Shown here: positions 31,428 through 39,861 of the stretch, one piece after another
Position numbering within the stretch: the stretch's first letter is position 1
Layout of the letters: every line of letters starts with the position of its first letter
DNA from: Ardenticatenales bacterium
GTDB lineage: Bacteria > Chloroflexota > Anaerolineae > Epilineales > Epilineaceae
DNA length: 64,000 bases
Assembly: GCA_020853525.1 (NCBI GenBank)
Contig: JADYYS010000032.1
Location: forward strand, 1-64,000
Direction of reading: 5' to 3'
Notes under the pieces: generated by a model
What the model saw: only the letters and a program-made list of their open reading frames with translations
What the model was told of the DNA's origin: nothing
Database searches by the model: none
Translations under genes and position numbers: made by a program

Positions 31428-32845
31428 GCGGACCGCCGGCGGATCGGTCGGAACGACCGCGCACCGCGCGTGCGGCCGGACGGGTATCGGTCGATCCAGC
31501 CACGGCCGGCGGCTCCGGCGACCTCGATCTCGCCGTGATGCGTGCGCTCGGCGCTCCGGCGCTGGCGGCCGTCCGAACGATCGGCCGCGTCGCGGCCACG
31601 CTGGCAATGCCTGTCTACTTCGTCGGCGGCGTTCCGCGCAATCTGATCCTCGGCCGCGAGATCGGCGCCGACCTCGACATCGTCGCGGTCGGCGATGCCG
31701 TCGCCCTGGCGCGGGCGGTCCGCGCCGCGGCAGGCGGCGCCATGAGGCTGCACCCGCGCTTCCGCACGGCGACGTGGCGCACGGACGGCGTCGCCATCGA
31801 CCTCGTCACGGCGCGCAGCGAGCGCTATGCGCGCCCGGCGGCCCTGCCGGACATCGCACCCGGTTCGCTGGACGACGACCTGGCGCGGCGCGACTTCACG
31901 GTGAACACGCTGGCGCTGGCGATCGTCGGCGACGGCTTCGGGCCGCTGATCGACCGGCACGGCGGGCGGGCGGATCTCACGGGCGGCATCGTGCGCGTGC
32001 TGCACGCGGCCAGCTTCGTCGACGACCCGACCCGGATCTTCCGTGCGGTGCGCACCGAGGTCCGATTCGATCTGACGATGGAGTCGTCGACGGAAGGCTG
32101 GGCACGCGCAGCCGTCGCCGGGATCACGGCCCTCTCCGGCGCCCGGCTGCTGGCCGAGCTGCGGCTGCTGTTCGCGGGTGCGCGCCCCGATCAGGCGATT
32201 CGGCGACTCGCGGACCTCGGCGTGCTGACCTTCCTCGGCCCCTCACCGTTGGCGGCCCGGCCGGTTCCGACGGTGGCCGCCGCCCGTACCGGCGCACGCG
32301 GCGACGCCGACGATGCTGGCGGCGGCGCGACGAGCCGTACCGCGCAGCGTGAAACGGATGCGCGCCTCCTCGCCTGGTTGGCGGCGAACGGCCCGGCGGG
32401 CGTGCGCTGCGCCGAGCGGCTGGGGCTGAAAGCGGCGGACCGACGCGACATCGCGACGGCCGTCGGGCTCGCCGGCGCGCCGACGCTGGCTGCGGCCGCG
32501 ACCACGACGAGCGCGGCGAATGCCTTCATCGCCCGTCATCGCCCGACGCCGCTTGCGCTGGCGATCGCCGTCGCGGTGGCTGACGGCGCGGTGGCCCGGG
32601 AGCGGCTCGCAGCGTACGCCACGGTCTGGCACGACCGGCCGCTGCCGCTGGACGGCGACGACGTGATCGCCCTGGGCGTGCCGGCAGGCCCGGCGGTCGG
32701 CGCGACACTGCAGGCGCTGCGCGCGGCATGGTGGGACGGTGCGATCACCGATCGGGAAGCCGCGATCCGGTTCGTGCGACGGCATCGCGGCGAGGCGCCG
32801 GGAGCGGACGGCGAAGCCGCGGACCAGGCGGGGGCGATGCTATGA
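31424..32845 (+). CDS. cca: tRNA nucleotidyltransferase / poly(A) polymerase family protein
   Basis: A 473-residue class II nucleotidyltransferase. The catalytic domain shows GGVPRN (68-73) where most relatives have GGxVRD, the carboxylate pair DLDIV (83-87), RRDFTVN (about 155-161) and a neck region FVDDPTRIFRAVR. The family adds CCA to tRNA or A-tails to RNA; the gene name is by analogy. No HD domain is apparent in the low-complexity C-terminal half. ATG start in an ATGA overlap with purB. Confidence 0.8.
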   Translation: MSGPPADRSERPRTARAAGRVSVDPATAGGSGDLDLAVMRALGAPALAAVRTIGRVAATLAMPVYFVGGVPRNLILGREIGADLDIVAVGDAVALARAVRAAAGGAMRLHPRFRTATWRTDGVAIDLVTARSERYARPAALPDIAPGSLDDDLARRDFTVNTLALAIVGDGFGPLIDRHGGRADLTGGIVRVLHAASFVDDPTRIFRAVRTEVRFDLTMESSTEGWARAAVAGITALSGARLLAELRLLFAGARPDQAIRRLADLGVLTFLGPSPLAARPVPTVAAARTGARGDADDAGGGATSRTAQRETDARLLAWLAANGPAGVRCAERLGLKAADRRDIATAVGLAGAPTLAAAATTTSAANAFIARHRPTPLALAIAVAVADGAVARERLAAYATVWHDRPLPLDGDDVIALGVPAGPAVGATLQALRAAWWDGAITDREAAIRFVRRHRGEAPGADGEAADQAGAML

Positions 32846-32930
32846 TCGTTGACGGCCCGGCGATGCCGATCTCGATCGCGGGCGGAGCGATTCGTTGGGA
32901 GCGCGGGCAGTGGAACGAGGGCCGGAGCAC

Positions 32931-33740
32931 GTGATCACAGCAGACCCGAACGACATCCCGACGCCGAGCGGGTTGCACGCACCGGCACCGGTTCCTTCGG
33001 GCGACGATCCGACCGCGCGCACCGACGCCGCGGCGATCGAGCGCGAGGCGATGGCATGGCCCGTGCCCGCCTGGGAGCGGCCGCCCGGCGTGTGGCGGCC
33101 GGACGAGTGGTCGGCGCCTTTGCCCGACGTCCCTCCGCCCGCCGCCCCAGCCGGCGGCGAGGACGGCGAACGCACGGCCGAGACCGCACGACCGGCGAGC
33201 TTGAAGCGGTTCGTGCGAGAGGTCGCCGAGACACTCGGACTGGCCGGGGTGATGCTCCTCGTGCTCCTCGCCCTCGTGCGGAACTACAAGATCGAGGGCA
33301 CGAGCATGTCGCCGACGCTGGCGCCGGCGGAATACATCCTGGTGAACAAGCTTTCATACAGCGCGTTCGGCGATCCGGCGCGGGGCGACGTGATCGTCTT
33401 CCTCGACTGGAACGACGACCAGGACTACATCAAGCGCGTCATCGGGCTGCCGGGCGAGACGGTGGACGTGCGCGACGGTTCGGTCTGGATCGACGGCGAA
33501 GTGCTCGCCGAACCGTACCTCAACGGCATCTCGACCGGCGGCGGCGGCGGGCCGCGGACGCTCGGCTCGGACGAGTTCTTCGTGCTGGGCGACAACCGGG
33601 GCAATTCGAGCGACTCGCGGACGCACGGGCCGTTGCCGCGCGACCACATCGTCGGGCGCGCGTGGCTGACGTACTGGCCCTTGACGGAGATCCGGTACCT
33701 CAGCCATGGCGACGAAGCGTACTCCGAGGCTTCCGGATGA
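32931..33740 (+). CDS. lepB: Type I signal peptidase (second copy)
   Basis: A 269-residue leader peptidase. A Pro-rich cytosolic N-terminus of about 90 residues contains MAWPVPAWE (41-49). The membrane segment is about 100-117, catalytic Ser125 is in EGTSMSPT, Lys168 in QDYIKRVIGLPGE, and the LGDNRGNSSDSR box follows. GTG 32931 is chosen, with GGAG close by; TTG 32895 is possible. It ends in an ATGA overlap with a third signal peptidase gene that carries the same N-terminal motif. Confidence 0.93.
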   Translation: MITADPNDIPTPSGLHAPAPVPSGDDPTARTDAAAIEREAMAWPVPAWERPPGVWRPDEWSAPLPDVPPPAAPAGGEDGERTAETARPASLKRFVREVAETLGLAGVMLLVLLALVRNYKIEGTSMSPTLAPAEYILVNKLSYSAFGDPARGDVIVFLDWNDDQDYIKRVIGLPGETVDVRDGSVWIDGEVLAEPYLNGISTGGGGGPRTLGSDEFFVLGDNRGNSSDSRTHGPLPRDHIVGRAWLTYWPLTEIRYLSHGDEAYSEASG

Positions 33741-34429
33741 GCACGCCGGGTGACCCCGAAACGCACGGCTTCGCAGCGGTCCACGTGCCGGACGGCGGCC
33801 GGCTGGAGTACGCCGGCATGGCGTGGCCGCCCCCGGCGTGGGAGACCGGCCACGACGCGGACCGGCGCTCCCCGCCGCCCGGCGCGCTCACGTGGCGGGA
33901 CATCGTCGAGACAGCCGTGCTCACGCTCGCCGTCTCGATCGCCGTTCACGCCGGGATCCAGTCGCGCCAGGTCGAGGGCTCGAGCATGGAGCCGACGCTG
34001 CACACAAACGAGCGCGTGCTCGTGAACAAGCTGGCGTACTGGAGCTTCGGTCAGCCCGAGCGGGGCGATGTCGTCGTCTTCCATGCCTGGTCGCAGCAGG
34101 AAGACTTCATCAAGCGCGTCATCGGACTGCCCGGCGACACGGTCGAGATCAAGGACAACCGCGTGTTCGTGAACGCGGCGCCGCTGGACGAACCGTACCT
34201 CGACCAGCCGACGAGCGGCCAGGAGGGTCCGGTGCGCGTCGGCACGGACGAGGTGTTCGTCATGGGCGACAACCGCGGCAACTCGAGCGACTCCCGCCTC
34301 TACGGCCCGCTGCCGCGCGCGCAGATCGTGGGCAAGGCGTGGCTGCGCTACTGGCCCTTCCGGCTCGCCGGCGCGATCCCCGACGGCGACGCGCTCGCGC
34401 GCGGGCGGTCCGTGGCGACCGCGCCGTGA
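33737..34429 (+). CDS. lepB: Type I signal peptidase (third copy)
   Basis: A 230-residue leader peptidase with MAWPPPAWE at 28-36, a membrane segment about 58-75, catalytic Ser83 in EGSSMEPT, Lys126 in EDFIKRVIGLPGD, and MGDNRGNSSDSR. It is a tandem partner of the preceding gene, overlapping it by 4 bp. The catalytic cores are similar but not identical, so this is an old duplication or two recruited paralogues. Confidence 0.94.
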   Translation: MSTPGDPETHGFAAVHVPDGGRLEYAGMAWPPPAWETGHDADRRSPPPGALTWRDIVETAVLTLAVSIAVHAGIQSRQVEGSSMEPTLHTNERVLVNKLAYWSFGQPERGDVVVFHAWSQQEDFIKRVIGLPGDTVEIKDNRVFVNAAPLDEPYLDQPTSGQEGPVRVGTDEVFVMGDNRGNSSDSRLYGPLPRAQIVGKAWLRYWPFRLAGAIPDGDALARGRSVATAP

Positions 34430-34483
34430 GCGCGGCGGCGCGACCGACGGCGACACGCACAGCAGCGACGGATCGGCGCGGCC

Positions 34484-35878
34484 GTGGCTAAAGCCAAGAC
34501 GGTGTACGTCTGCAGCGAGTGCGGCGCCAGCCAGCCGCGCTGGGCCGGCCAGTGCGACGCCTGCCGCGCCTGGAATACGCTCCGCGAGATGCGCGCACCG
34601 GACGGCAACCGCCGCGGCCCGGTGCGCGGCCCGCTCGAGCCGAGCCATGCCCTGCCGCTCTCCGCCATCGACGCCGATGCCGCCGGCCGGCTCGTGCTGC
34701 CGATCGGCGAGCTGAACCGGCTGCTCGGCGGCGGGATTGTGCCGGGCAGCGTGATCCTTCTCGGCGGCGAGCCCGGGATCGGCAAGAGCACGCTCGTCCT
34801 GCAGGCGGCGGCGCTGCTGGCCGAGGTCGCCGGCCCGGTCCTCTACGTGTCGGGCGAGGAGTCGGCCCAGCAGCTCAAGCTGCGCGCGGAGCGGCTCGGA
34901 CTCGACGGCGATCGACTGTACGTCCTGTCCGAGACGAACCTCGATGCCGTCCTCGGCGAGATCGACCGCCTCTCGCCGGGCGCCGTCGTCGTCGACAGCA
35001 TCCAGACGGTGTACGTGCCGGAAGTGACGTCGACGGCGGGCTCGGTGACGCAGGTGCGCGAGAGCGCGGCCAAGCTCATGCGCGTCGCCAAGGCCCGGTC
35101 GTTGCCGATGATCCTCATCGGCCACGTGACGAAGAGCGGCGACCTGGCCGGACCGCGGGTGCTCGAGCACATGGTCGACGTCGTGCTCCAGCTCGAGGGC
35201 GATCGATATCACAGCTACCGCCTGCTGCGGAGCGTCAAGAACCGCTTCGGCTCGACAAACGACGTCGGCGTCTTCGAGATGCGCGGCGAGGGGATGGTCG
35301 AGATTCCGAACCCGTCCGAGGTCTTCCTGGCCGAGCGGCTCGCCGGCGCGCCGGGCAGCTGCGTCACGGTCACGATGGAGGGCACGCGGCCGCTCCTCGT
35401 CGAGGTCCAGGCGCTCGTCAGCCAAGTGCAGGGTCAGGTACCGCCGCGACGGATGGCGAACGGGATCGACACGAACCGGCTGCTCCTGCTCGTCGCCGTG
35501 CTCGCCAAGCGCTTCGGGATGCCGCTCGGGAATGCCGACGTCTTCGTGAACGTCGTGGGCGGCATGCACATCAACGAGCCGGCGCTCGACCTGGCCGTCG
35601 CGCTGGCGATCGTCTCGAGCGGCCGCGGTGCGCCCGTGGCCGACGACCTCGTCATCCTCGGTGAGATCGGCCTGTCGGGCGAGCTGCGGAGCGTGGGGCA
35701 GATCGAGCGGCGGCTGGCCGAGGCCGCCAAGTTCGGCTACAAGCGGGCGCTCGTGCCCGAGGGTGCGCTCGGCCGCAAGCTCGAGACGGGCGGGCTGAAG
35801 GCGATCGGCGCGCGGACGCTCGGCGAAGCGTTGGACGCCGGTGTCGGAGGGCGGGAGGAGCGCGGGCGCGCAGACTGA
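34484..35878 (+). CDS. radA: DNA repair protein RadA
   Basis: A 464-residue RadA/Sms. It has an N-terminal C4 zinc finger (CSEC 10-13, C24, C27), the Walker A motif GGEPGIGKST (94-103), the RadA-specific KNRFG motif at about 250, and a C-terminal Lon-like domain. It promotes branch migration during homologous recombination. GTG start, giving VAKAKTVYVCSECG as expected; no clear Shine-Dalgarno sequence. Confidence 0.96.
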   Translation: MAKAKTVYVCSECGASQPRWAGQCDACRAWNTLREMRAPDGNRRGPVRGPLEPSHALPLSAIDADAAGRLVLPIGELNRLLGGGIVPGSVILLGGEPGIGKSTLVLQAAALLAEVAGPVLYVSGEESAQQLKLRAERLGLDGDRLYVLSETNLDAVLGEIDRLSPGAVVVDSIQTVYVPEVTSTAGSVTQVRESAAKLMRVAKARSLPMILIGHVTKSGDLAGPRVLEHMVDVVLQLEGDRYHSYRLLRSVKNRFGSTNDVGVFEMRGEGMVEIPNPSEVFLAERLAGAPGSCVTVTMEGTRPLLVEVQALVSQVQGQVPPRRMANGIDTNRLLLLVAVLAKRFGMPLGNADVFVNVVGGMHINEPALDLAVALAIVSSGRGAPVADDLVILGEIGLSGELRSVGQIERRLAEAAKFGYKRALVPEGALGRKLETGGLKAIGARTLGEALDAGVGGREERGRAD

Positions 35879-35902
35879 TTCGCCGCCCTCTGTGCCGATC
35901 GC

Positions 35903-35908
35903 TACAAT
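35903..35908 (+). promoter_or_regulatory. Candidate -10 box for serS
   Basis: TACAAT (5/6) without a good -35. Transcription from about 35915 would give a 110-nt serS leader that includes the 35931-35954 hairpin. Confidence 0.35.
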
Positions 35909-35930
35909 CGCCCAACCCTCTCCACCCATC

Positions 35931-35954
35931 CGCTCGCGCGAAGCGCCGCGAGCG
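35931..35954 (+). other. Hairpin in the radA-serS gap
   Basis: Perfect 8-bp stem CGCTCGCG / CGCGAGCG with an 8-nt loop. It may be the radA terminator (no T-run) or a leader structure of serS. Confidence 0.45.
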
Positions 35955-36025
35955 CGTCGCGACGCCGTGAAGAGCACGACGACGCACCGTCCTCCCGCCG
36001 CTTGCCCGTCGCCAGGAGCCGTACC

Positions 36026-37294
36026 GTGCACGATATCCGCCTGTTCCGCGATCAGCCCGACGCCATCCGACGCGCCCTTCGCCGGCGCGGTGAGGACGGG
36101 GGGATCGTCGATGAGATCCGCGGCCTCGATGAGGCGCGCCGCGCCGTGCTGACCGAACTCGAGGCGCTGAAGGCAACGCGCAACAGCGAGTCGAAGCGGA
36201 TCGGCGGGCTGAGGGACGCCGTCGAACGGGACGCGGCCATTCAGGCGATGCGCGCCGCCAACACCCGGATCGACGCGCTCGAGGCGCAGCTGACCGAGGT
36301 GGAGGCGACGCTGCACGCCAGGATGAACGTCGTGCCGAACATGCCCGCTGACCGGGTACCCGAAGGCCGGAATGCGGACGACAACGTCGTGGTGCGGACG
36401 ATCGGCGACGTCGGTGACCCGGCACGGGACGTTCAGCCGCACTGGGACATCGGTCCGGCCCTCGGCCTGATCGACTTCGAGCGCGGCGTGCGGATGAGCG
36501 GCAGCCGGTTCTACGTCCTGAGGGGCGCCGGCGCGCGGCTGCAGCGCGCGCTGATCCAGTGGATGCTGGACTTCCATGCGAGCCGCGGTTATGTCGAGAT
36601 CACGCCGCCCTACATCGTCCGCGAGGCCTGCATGTGGCACGCCGGCCAGCTGCCGAAGTTTCGCGACAACCTGTACCACGACGCCGAAGAGGACTTCTGG
36701 CTCGTGCCGACGGCCGAAGTGCCGCTGACGAACCTGCACGTCGACGAGATCCTCACCGCCGACGAGCTGCCGCTGCACTACGTGGCCTACACGCCGTGTT
36801 TCCGGCGCGAGAAGATGAGCGCCGGCAGCGACGTGCGCGGGATCAAGCGCGGCCATCAGTTCGACAAGGTGGAGATGTACAAGTTCACGACGCCCGAGAC
36901 GTCGGCGGCGGCGCTCGACGCGATGCTGGCCGACGGCGAGGCGACGCTGGCCGCGCTGGGCCTGCCCTACCGCGTGCTCCAGCTGTGCGCCGGCGACCTG
37001 GGCTTCGGCTCGACCGTCACGTACGACCTCGAGGTCTGGGCACCGGGCTGCGGCGAGTGGCTCGAGGTCAGCTCGATCTCCGACTTCGGCAGCTTTCAGG
37101 CCCGCCGCGCGAACATCCGCTACCGCGCCGAGCCGGGCGCGGCCGCGGTTCCCGTCCACACGTTGAACGGCTCCGGCCTCGGCGTCCCGCGCACGATGAT
37201 CGCGATCCTGGAACACCACCAGCGCCCCGACGGGACGATTTCCGTGCCCGAGGTGCTCCGCGAACGGGTCGGGGCGGACGTGATCGGCGCATAG
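36026..37294 (+). CDS. serS: Seryl-tRNA synthetase
   Basis: A 422-residue class II synthetase. The N-terminal coiled-coil arm (about 30-100) binds the long variable arm of tRNA-Ser. Class II motifs include FRREKMSAG (motif 2) and NGSGLGVPR (motif 3). GTG 36026 is chosen because AGGAG lies 7 nt upstream and the protein begins with the family's VHDIRLFRDQP; an earlier frame start at 36002 lacks a ribosome-binding site. Confidence 0.96.
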   Translation: MHDIRLFRDQPDAIRRALRRRGEDGGIVDEIRGLDEARRAVLTELEALKATRNSESKRIGGLRDAVERDAAIQAMRAANTRIDALEAQLTEVEATLHARMNVVPNMPADRVPEGRNADDNVVVRTIGDVGDPARDVQPHWDIGPALGLIDFERGVRMSGSRFYVLRGAGARLQRALIQWMLDFHASRGYVEITPPYIVREACMWHAGQLPKFRDNLYHDAEEDFWLVPTAEVPLTNLHVDEILTADELPLHYVAYTPCFRREKMSAGSDVRGIKRGHQFDKVEMYKFTTPETSAAALDAMLADGEATLAALGLPYRVLQLCAGDLGFGSTVTYDLEVWAPGCGEWLEVSSISDFGSFQARRANIRYRAEPGAAAVPVHTLNGSGLGVPRTMIAILEHHQRPDGTISVPEVLRERVGADVIGA

Positions 37295-37307
37295 GGGCGA
37301 CGAAGCG

Positions 37308-39248
37308 ATGACCCATCGACGCCCGATCCGCCTCCTCGACGAGCTCTCGATCGCCCGAATCGCCGCCGGCGAGGTCGTCGAGCGGCCGGCGTCCGTCGTG
37401 AAGGAGGTCGTGGAGAACGCGCTGGACGCGGGCGCGACGCGGATCGACGTCCGGATCGACGGCGGCGGTCTGCGGCGGATCGAGGTCACGGACGACGGCG
37501 GCGGGATCGCTGCCGACGAGGTGGCGCTGGCGTTCACGCGGCATGCCACGAGCAAGATCGTCTCGGCGGGCGACCTCGAGCACGTCTCGAGCCTCGGGTT
37601 CCGAGGCGAGGCGCTCGCTTCCATCGCGTCCGTCAGCCACGTAACGGTCGTGACGCGCGCGGCGGGGGCCGAGCTCGGGGTGCGGGTGCGGATCGACAAC
37701 GGGCGGTTGCTTGGCCGGGAGCCGACGACGGCGCCCGTCGGCACACGAATGACGGTGGAAAACCTCTTCAACGCCGTGCCCGCCCGGCTCAAGTTCCAGA
37801 AGAGCGAGGCGACGGAGTCGGGTCGGGTCGGCGAGTGGCTGGCGCACCTGGCGTTCGCCCACCCGCATGTGGCGTTCTCCCTTGCCCGCGGCGAGCGGAC
37901 GACGTTCCGCACAGCGGGCGACGGCGACCGGCGCGCCGTGCTGGCGGCGGTGCTCGGCGAGGACGTTGCGCTCGAGTTGCTCGAGGTGGACGGCGCGTCG
38001 GGCGCCGGCGCAACGGGCATCGCCTCCGGAGTCGGCAGAGACGCGGACGCCGACGGGGGGCCGACCGACGTGCGGGTCAGCGGGTTCGCGGGGCCGCCGC
38101 ACGTGCAGCGCGCGAACCGCAGCGGCATCGCCCTGTTCGTCGGCGGCCGCTGGATCCAGAGCGCGCGCCTCACGCACGCCGTCGTCGAGGCCTATCACGC
38201 CCTCATGCCGTCCGGGCGGTTTCCGATCGCATGGCTCATGATCGACGTCCCGCCGGCGACGGTGGATGTGAACGTCCACCCGGCCAAGACCGAGGTCCGC
38301 TTCCGCCGCGAAAACGATGTCTGGCACGCCGTTCAGCAGGCGGTCCGTGGTGCCGTCACGGGCCTTGCGCCGCTCGCACTGGCGCGGCCGGCCCACGGCG
38401 CGGGTGCGCAGCCCAAGGCATACGGCCGGCCGGGGACCCCGCCCCCCCCGTCGGGCGGCGCGACGGCGTGGCCGTGGGCGGTCAGCGGCGGGTCGTTCGA
38501 CGGGCCTCCGACGACGGGAACGGACCGATCCGTGCCGCGCATCGCCGACGAGCCGACCGCCGGTCTGCTCGGTGCAGCGCCGCCGATCGACCGCGTGTCG
38601 GAGCAGCGAGAGCCGGCCACGGCGTCGGTCGCGACGCCCGGCACGGCGTCCGCGACGCACCCGGCGCTGCCCCCGCTGCGCGTCGTCGGCCATATCGCCG
38701 CCACCTACCTCGTCGCCGAGGGACCGGACGGCCTCTATCTCATCGACCAGCACGCGGCGCACGAGCGCGTGATGTACGAGCGCCTGACGGCCCGCGCGGC
38801 GGGCGGCGGGGTGGCGGCACAGACGCTCCTCGAACCCCGGATCGTTCGGCTGGACGCGGTGCAGCGGGCCTGGGTGGAAGGCGAAGGGCATGCGGACGCG
38901 GTGGCGCGGGTGGGCCTGGCGCTGACGCTGCACCGGGACGACGCGGTGGCCGTGCACGCCGTACCCGAAGTGCTGGCGGGCGAGGATCCGGCCGCGGTCG
39001 TGCGCGCCGTGTTGGACGGGGCGACGAGCGACGCATCGATCGTCGCGCTCGGCCTCGAGGCGCGGCTCGTGCTGGCGGTCTGCAAGCGGGCCACGGTCAA
39101 GGCAGGCCAGGTGCTGACCGAGGTCGAGGCGCGGCAGCTGGTCCATGATCTCGAACGGTGTGCCGCACCGTTCACGTGCCCGCACGGGCGGCCGACGGTG
39201 ATCGTATGGTCGTACGGGCGGCTGGAGCAGATGTTCGGGCGGGTGTGA
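37308..39248 (+). CDS. mutL: DNA mismatch repair protein MutL
   Basis: A 646-residue MutL. GHKL ATPase motifs: EVVERPASVVKEVVENALDAGA, DDGGGI and GFRGEAL. A Pro/Gly-rich linker (about 345-455) separates the C-terminal domain, which carries the metal-dependent endonuclease motif DQHAAHERVMYE (480-491), VCKRATVKAG and CPHGRP (about 624-629), so it should be the nicking type found where MutH is absent. It follows serS by 13 bp. No mutS in the window. Confidence 0.96.
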   Translation: MTHRRPIRLLDELSIARIAAGEVVERPASVVKEVVENALDAGATRIDVRIDGGGLRRIEVTDDGGGIAADEVALAFTRHATSKIVSAGDLEHVSSLGFRGEALASIASVSHVTVVTRAAGAELGVRVRIDNGRLLGREPTTAPVGTRMTVENLFNAVPARLKFQKSEATESGRVGEWLAHLAFAHPHVAFSLARGERTTFRTAGDGDRRAVLAAVLGEDVALELLEVDGASGAGATGIASGVGRDADADGGPTDVRVSGFAGPPHVQRANRSGIALFVGGRWIQSARLTHAVVEAYHALMPSGRFPIAWLMIDVPPATVDVNVHPAKTEVRFRRENDVWHAVQQAVRGAVTGLAPLALARPAHGAGAQPKAYGRPGTPPPPSGGATAWPWAVSGGSFDGPPTTGTDRSVPRIADEPTAGLLGAAPPIDRVSEQREPATASVATPGTASATHPALPPLRVVGHIAATYLVAEGPDGLYLIDQHAAHERVMYERLTARAAGGGVAAQTLLEPRIVRLDAVQRAWVEGEGHADAVARVGLALTLHRDDAVAVHAVPEVLAGEDPAAVVRAVLDGATSDASIVALGLEARLVLAVCKRATVKAGQVLTEVEARQLVHDLERCAAPFTCPHGRPTVIVWSYGRLEQMFGRV

Positions 39249-39250
39249 GC

Positions 39251-39270
39251 GACCGGACGACGTCCCGGTC
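39251..39270 (+). terminator. Weak hairpin after mutL
   Basis: GACCGG, 8-nt loop, CCGGTC, directly after the mutL stop; no T-run. Tentative. Confidence 0.25.
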
Positions 39271-39374
39271 CGCGACAACGGCGGCACGACGGCGGCGCGA
39301 CGGATGCGGATTCTGATCGAAATCTAACCTCGCTTTGCACGTCGCCACCTCTGTGAACGCCCGCACGCCCGGCG

Positions 39375-39404
39375 TTGGCTCCGCCTGTCGCCGTGCGCTA
39401 CATT
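39375..39404 (+). promoter_or_regulatory. Promoter of the Trm112-like/ino1 operon
   Basis: TTGGCT (39375-39380, 4/6), 18-bp spacer, TACATT (39399-39404, 4/6). Transcription would start near 39411, about 60 nt before the ATG. Confidence 0.45.
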
Positions 39405-39473
39405 CATTGGCCGCGGCGCGATCCGACGGACCGCGACATCACACCCCATCTGTCTGCAAAGGGAGTCACGAAC

Positions 39474-39854
39474 ATGCGGCGCTTCTTACGCTTCGTCCTG
39501 CGTGTCGGCGCGCTGGTCGGGATCGTGGCGGTCGTCGCCAAGGTGGCCGACAAATTCAAGGGCGCGCCGGAGGGCGTCGGCAGCGAGGGCTTCTCCTTTG
39601 CGCCCGACGATCCCGACGCGGATCCGTACGCGATCGACGAGGCGACGCTCGGCGGTGACGTGAATCCGGAACTGCTCGCACGCCTTGTCTGCCCGCTGGA
39701 CAAGGGTCCGCTCGAGCTCGTCGACGGCAAGTGGCTCGTCAACCGCCGGAACGGCTATCGCTACCCGATCACGGACGGCATCCCGGTGATGCTCATCGAG
39801 GTCGGCGAGCGATACAAGGATGCGTCGCTCGTCACCGTCGACGCTGCGCGGTAG
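39474..39854 (+). CDS. Trm112-like protein with N-terminal membrane segment
   Basis: A 126-residue protein. Residues about 66-112 match the Trm112/YcaR family ([19 protein letters not shown] and [11 protein letters not shown]), short zinc-ribbon-like proteins that activate methyltransferases in eukaryotes and archaea. Here only the first cysteine of the usual pairs is kept (CPLDKG). An N-terminal hydrophobic segment (about 8-24) suggests membrane attachment, unusual for the family. AAGGGAG lies 8 nt before the ATG. The ino1 gene starts 7 bp downstream. Confidence 0.8.
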   Translation: MRRFLRFVLRVGALVGIVAVVAKVADKFKGAPEGVGSEGFSFAPDDPDADPYAIDEATLGGDVNPELLARLVCPLDKGPLELVDGKWLVNRRNGYRYPITDGIPVMLIEVGERYKDASLVTVDAAR

Positions 39855-39861
39855 ATCGAGC

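Noticed and set aside
35879..36025. T-box riboswitch in the serS leader
   Set aside because: No T-box consensus, specifier loop or antiterminator pair could be identified; only one simple hairpin.
33425..38173. Very long open frame on the minus strand opposite lepB, radA, serS and mutL
   Set aside because: It runs antisense through four well-identified genes, has no ribosome-binding context and no recognisable domain; a codon-bias artefact.
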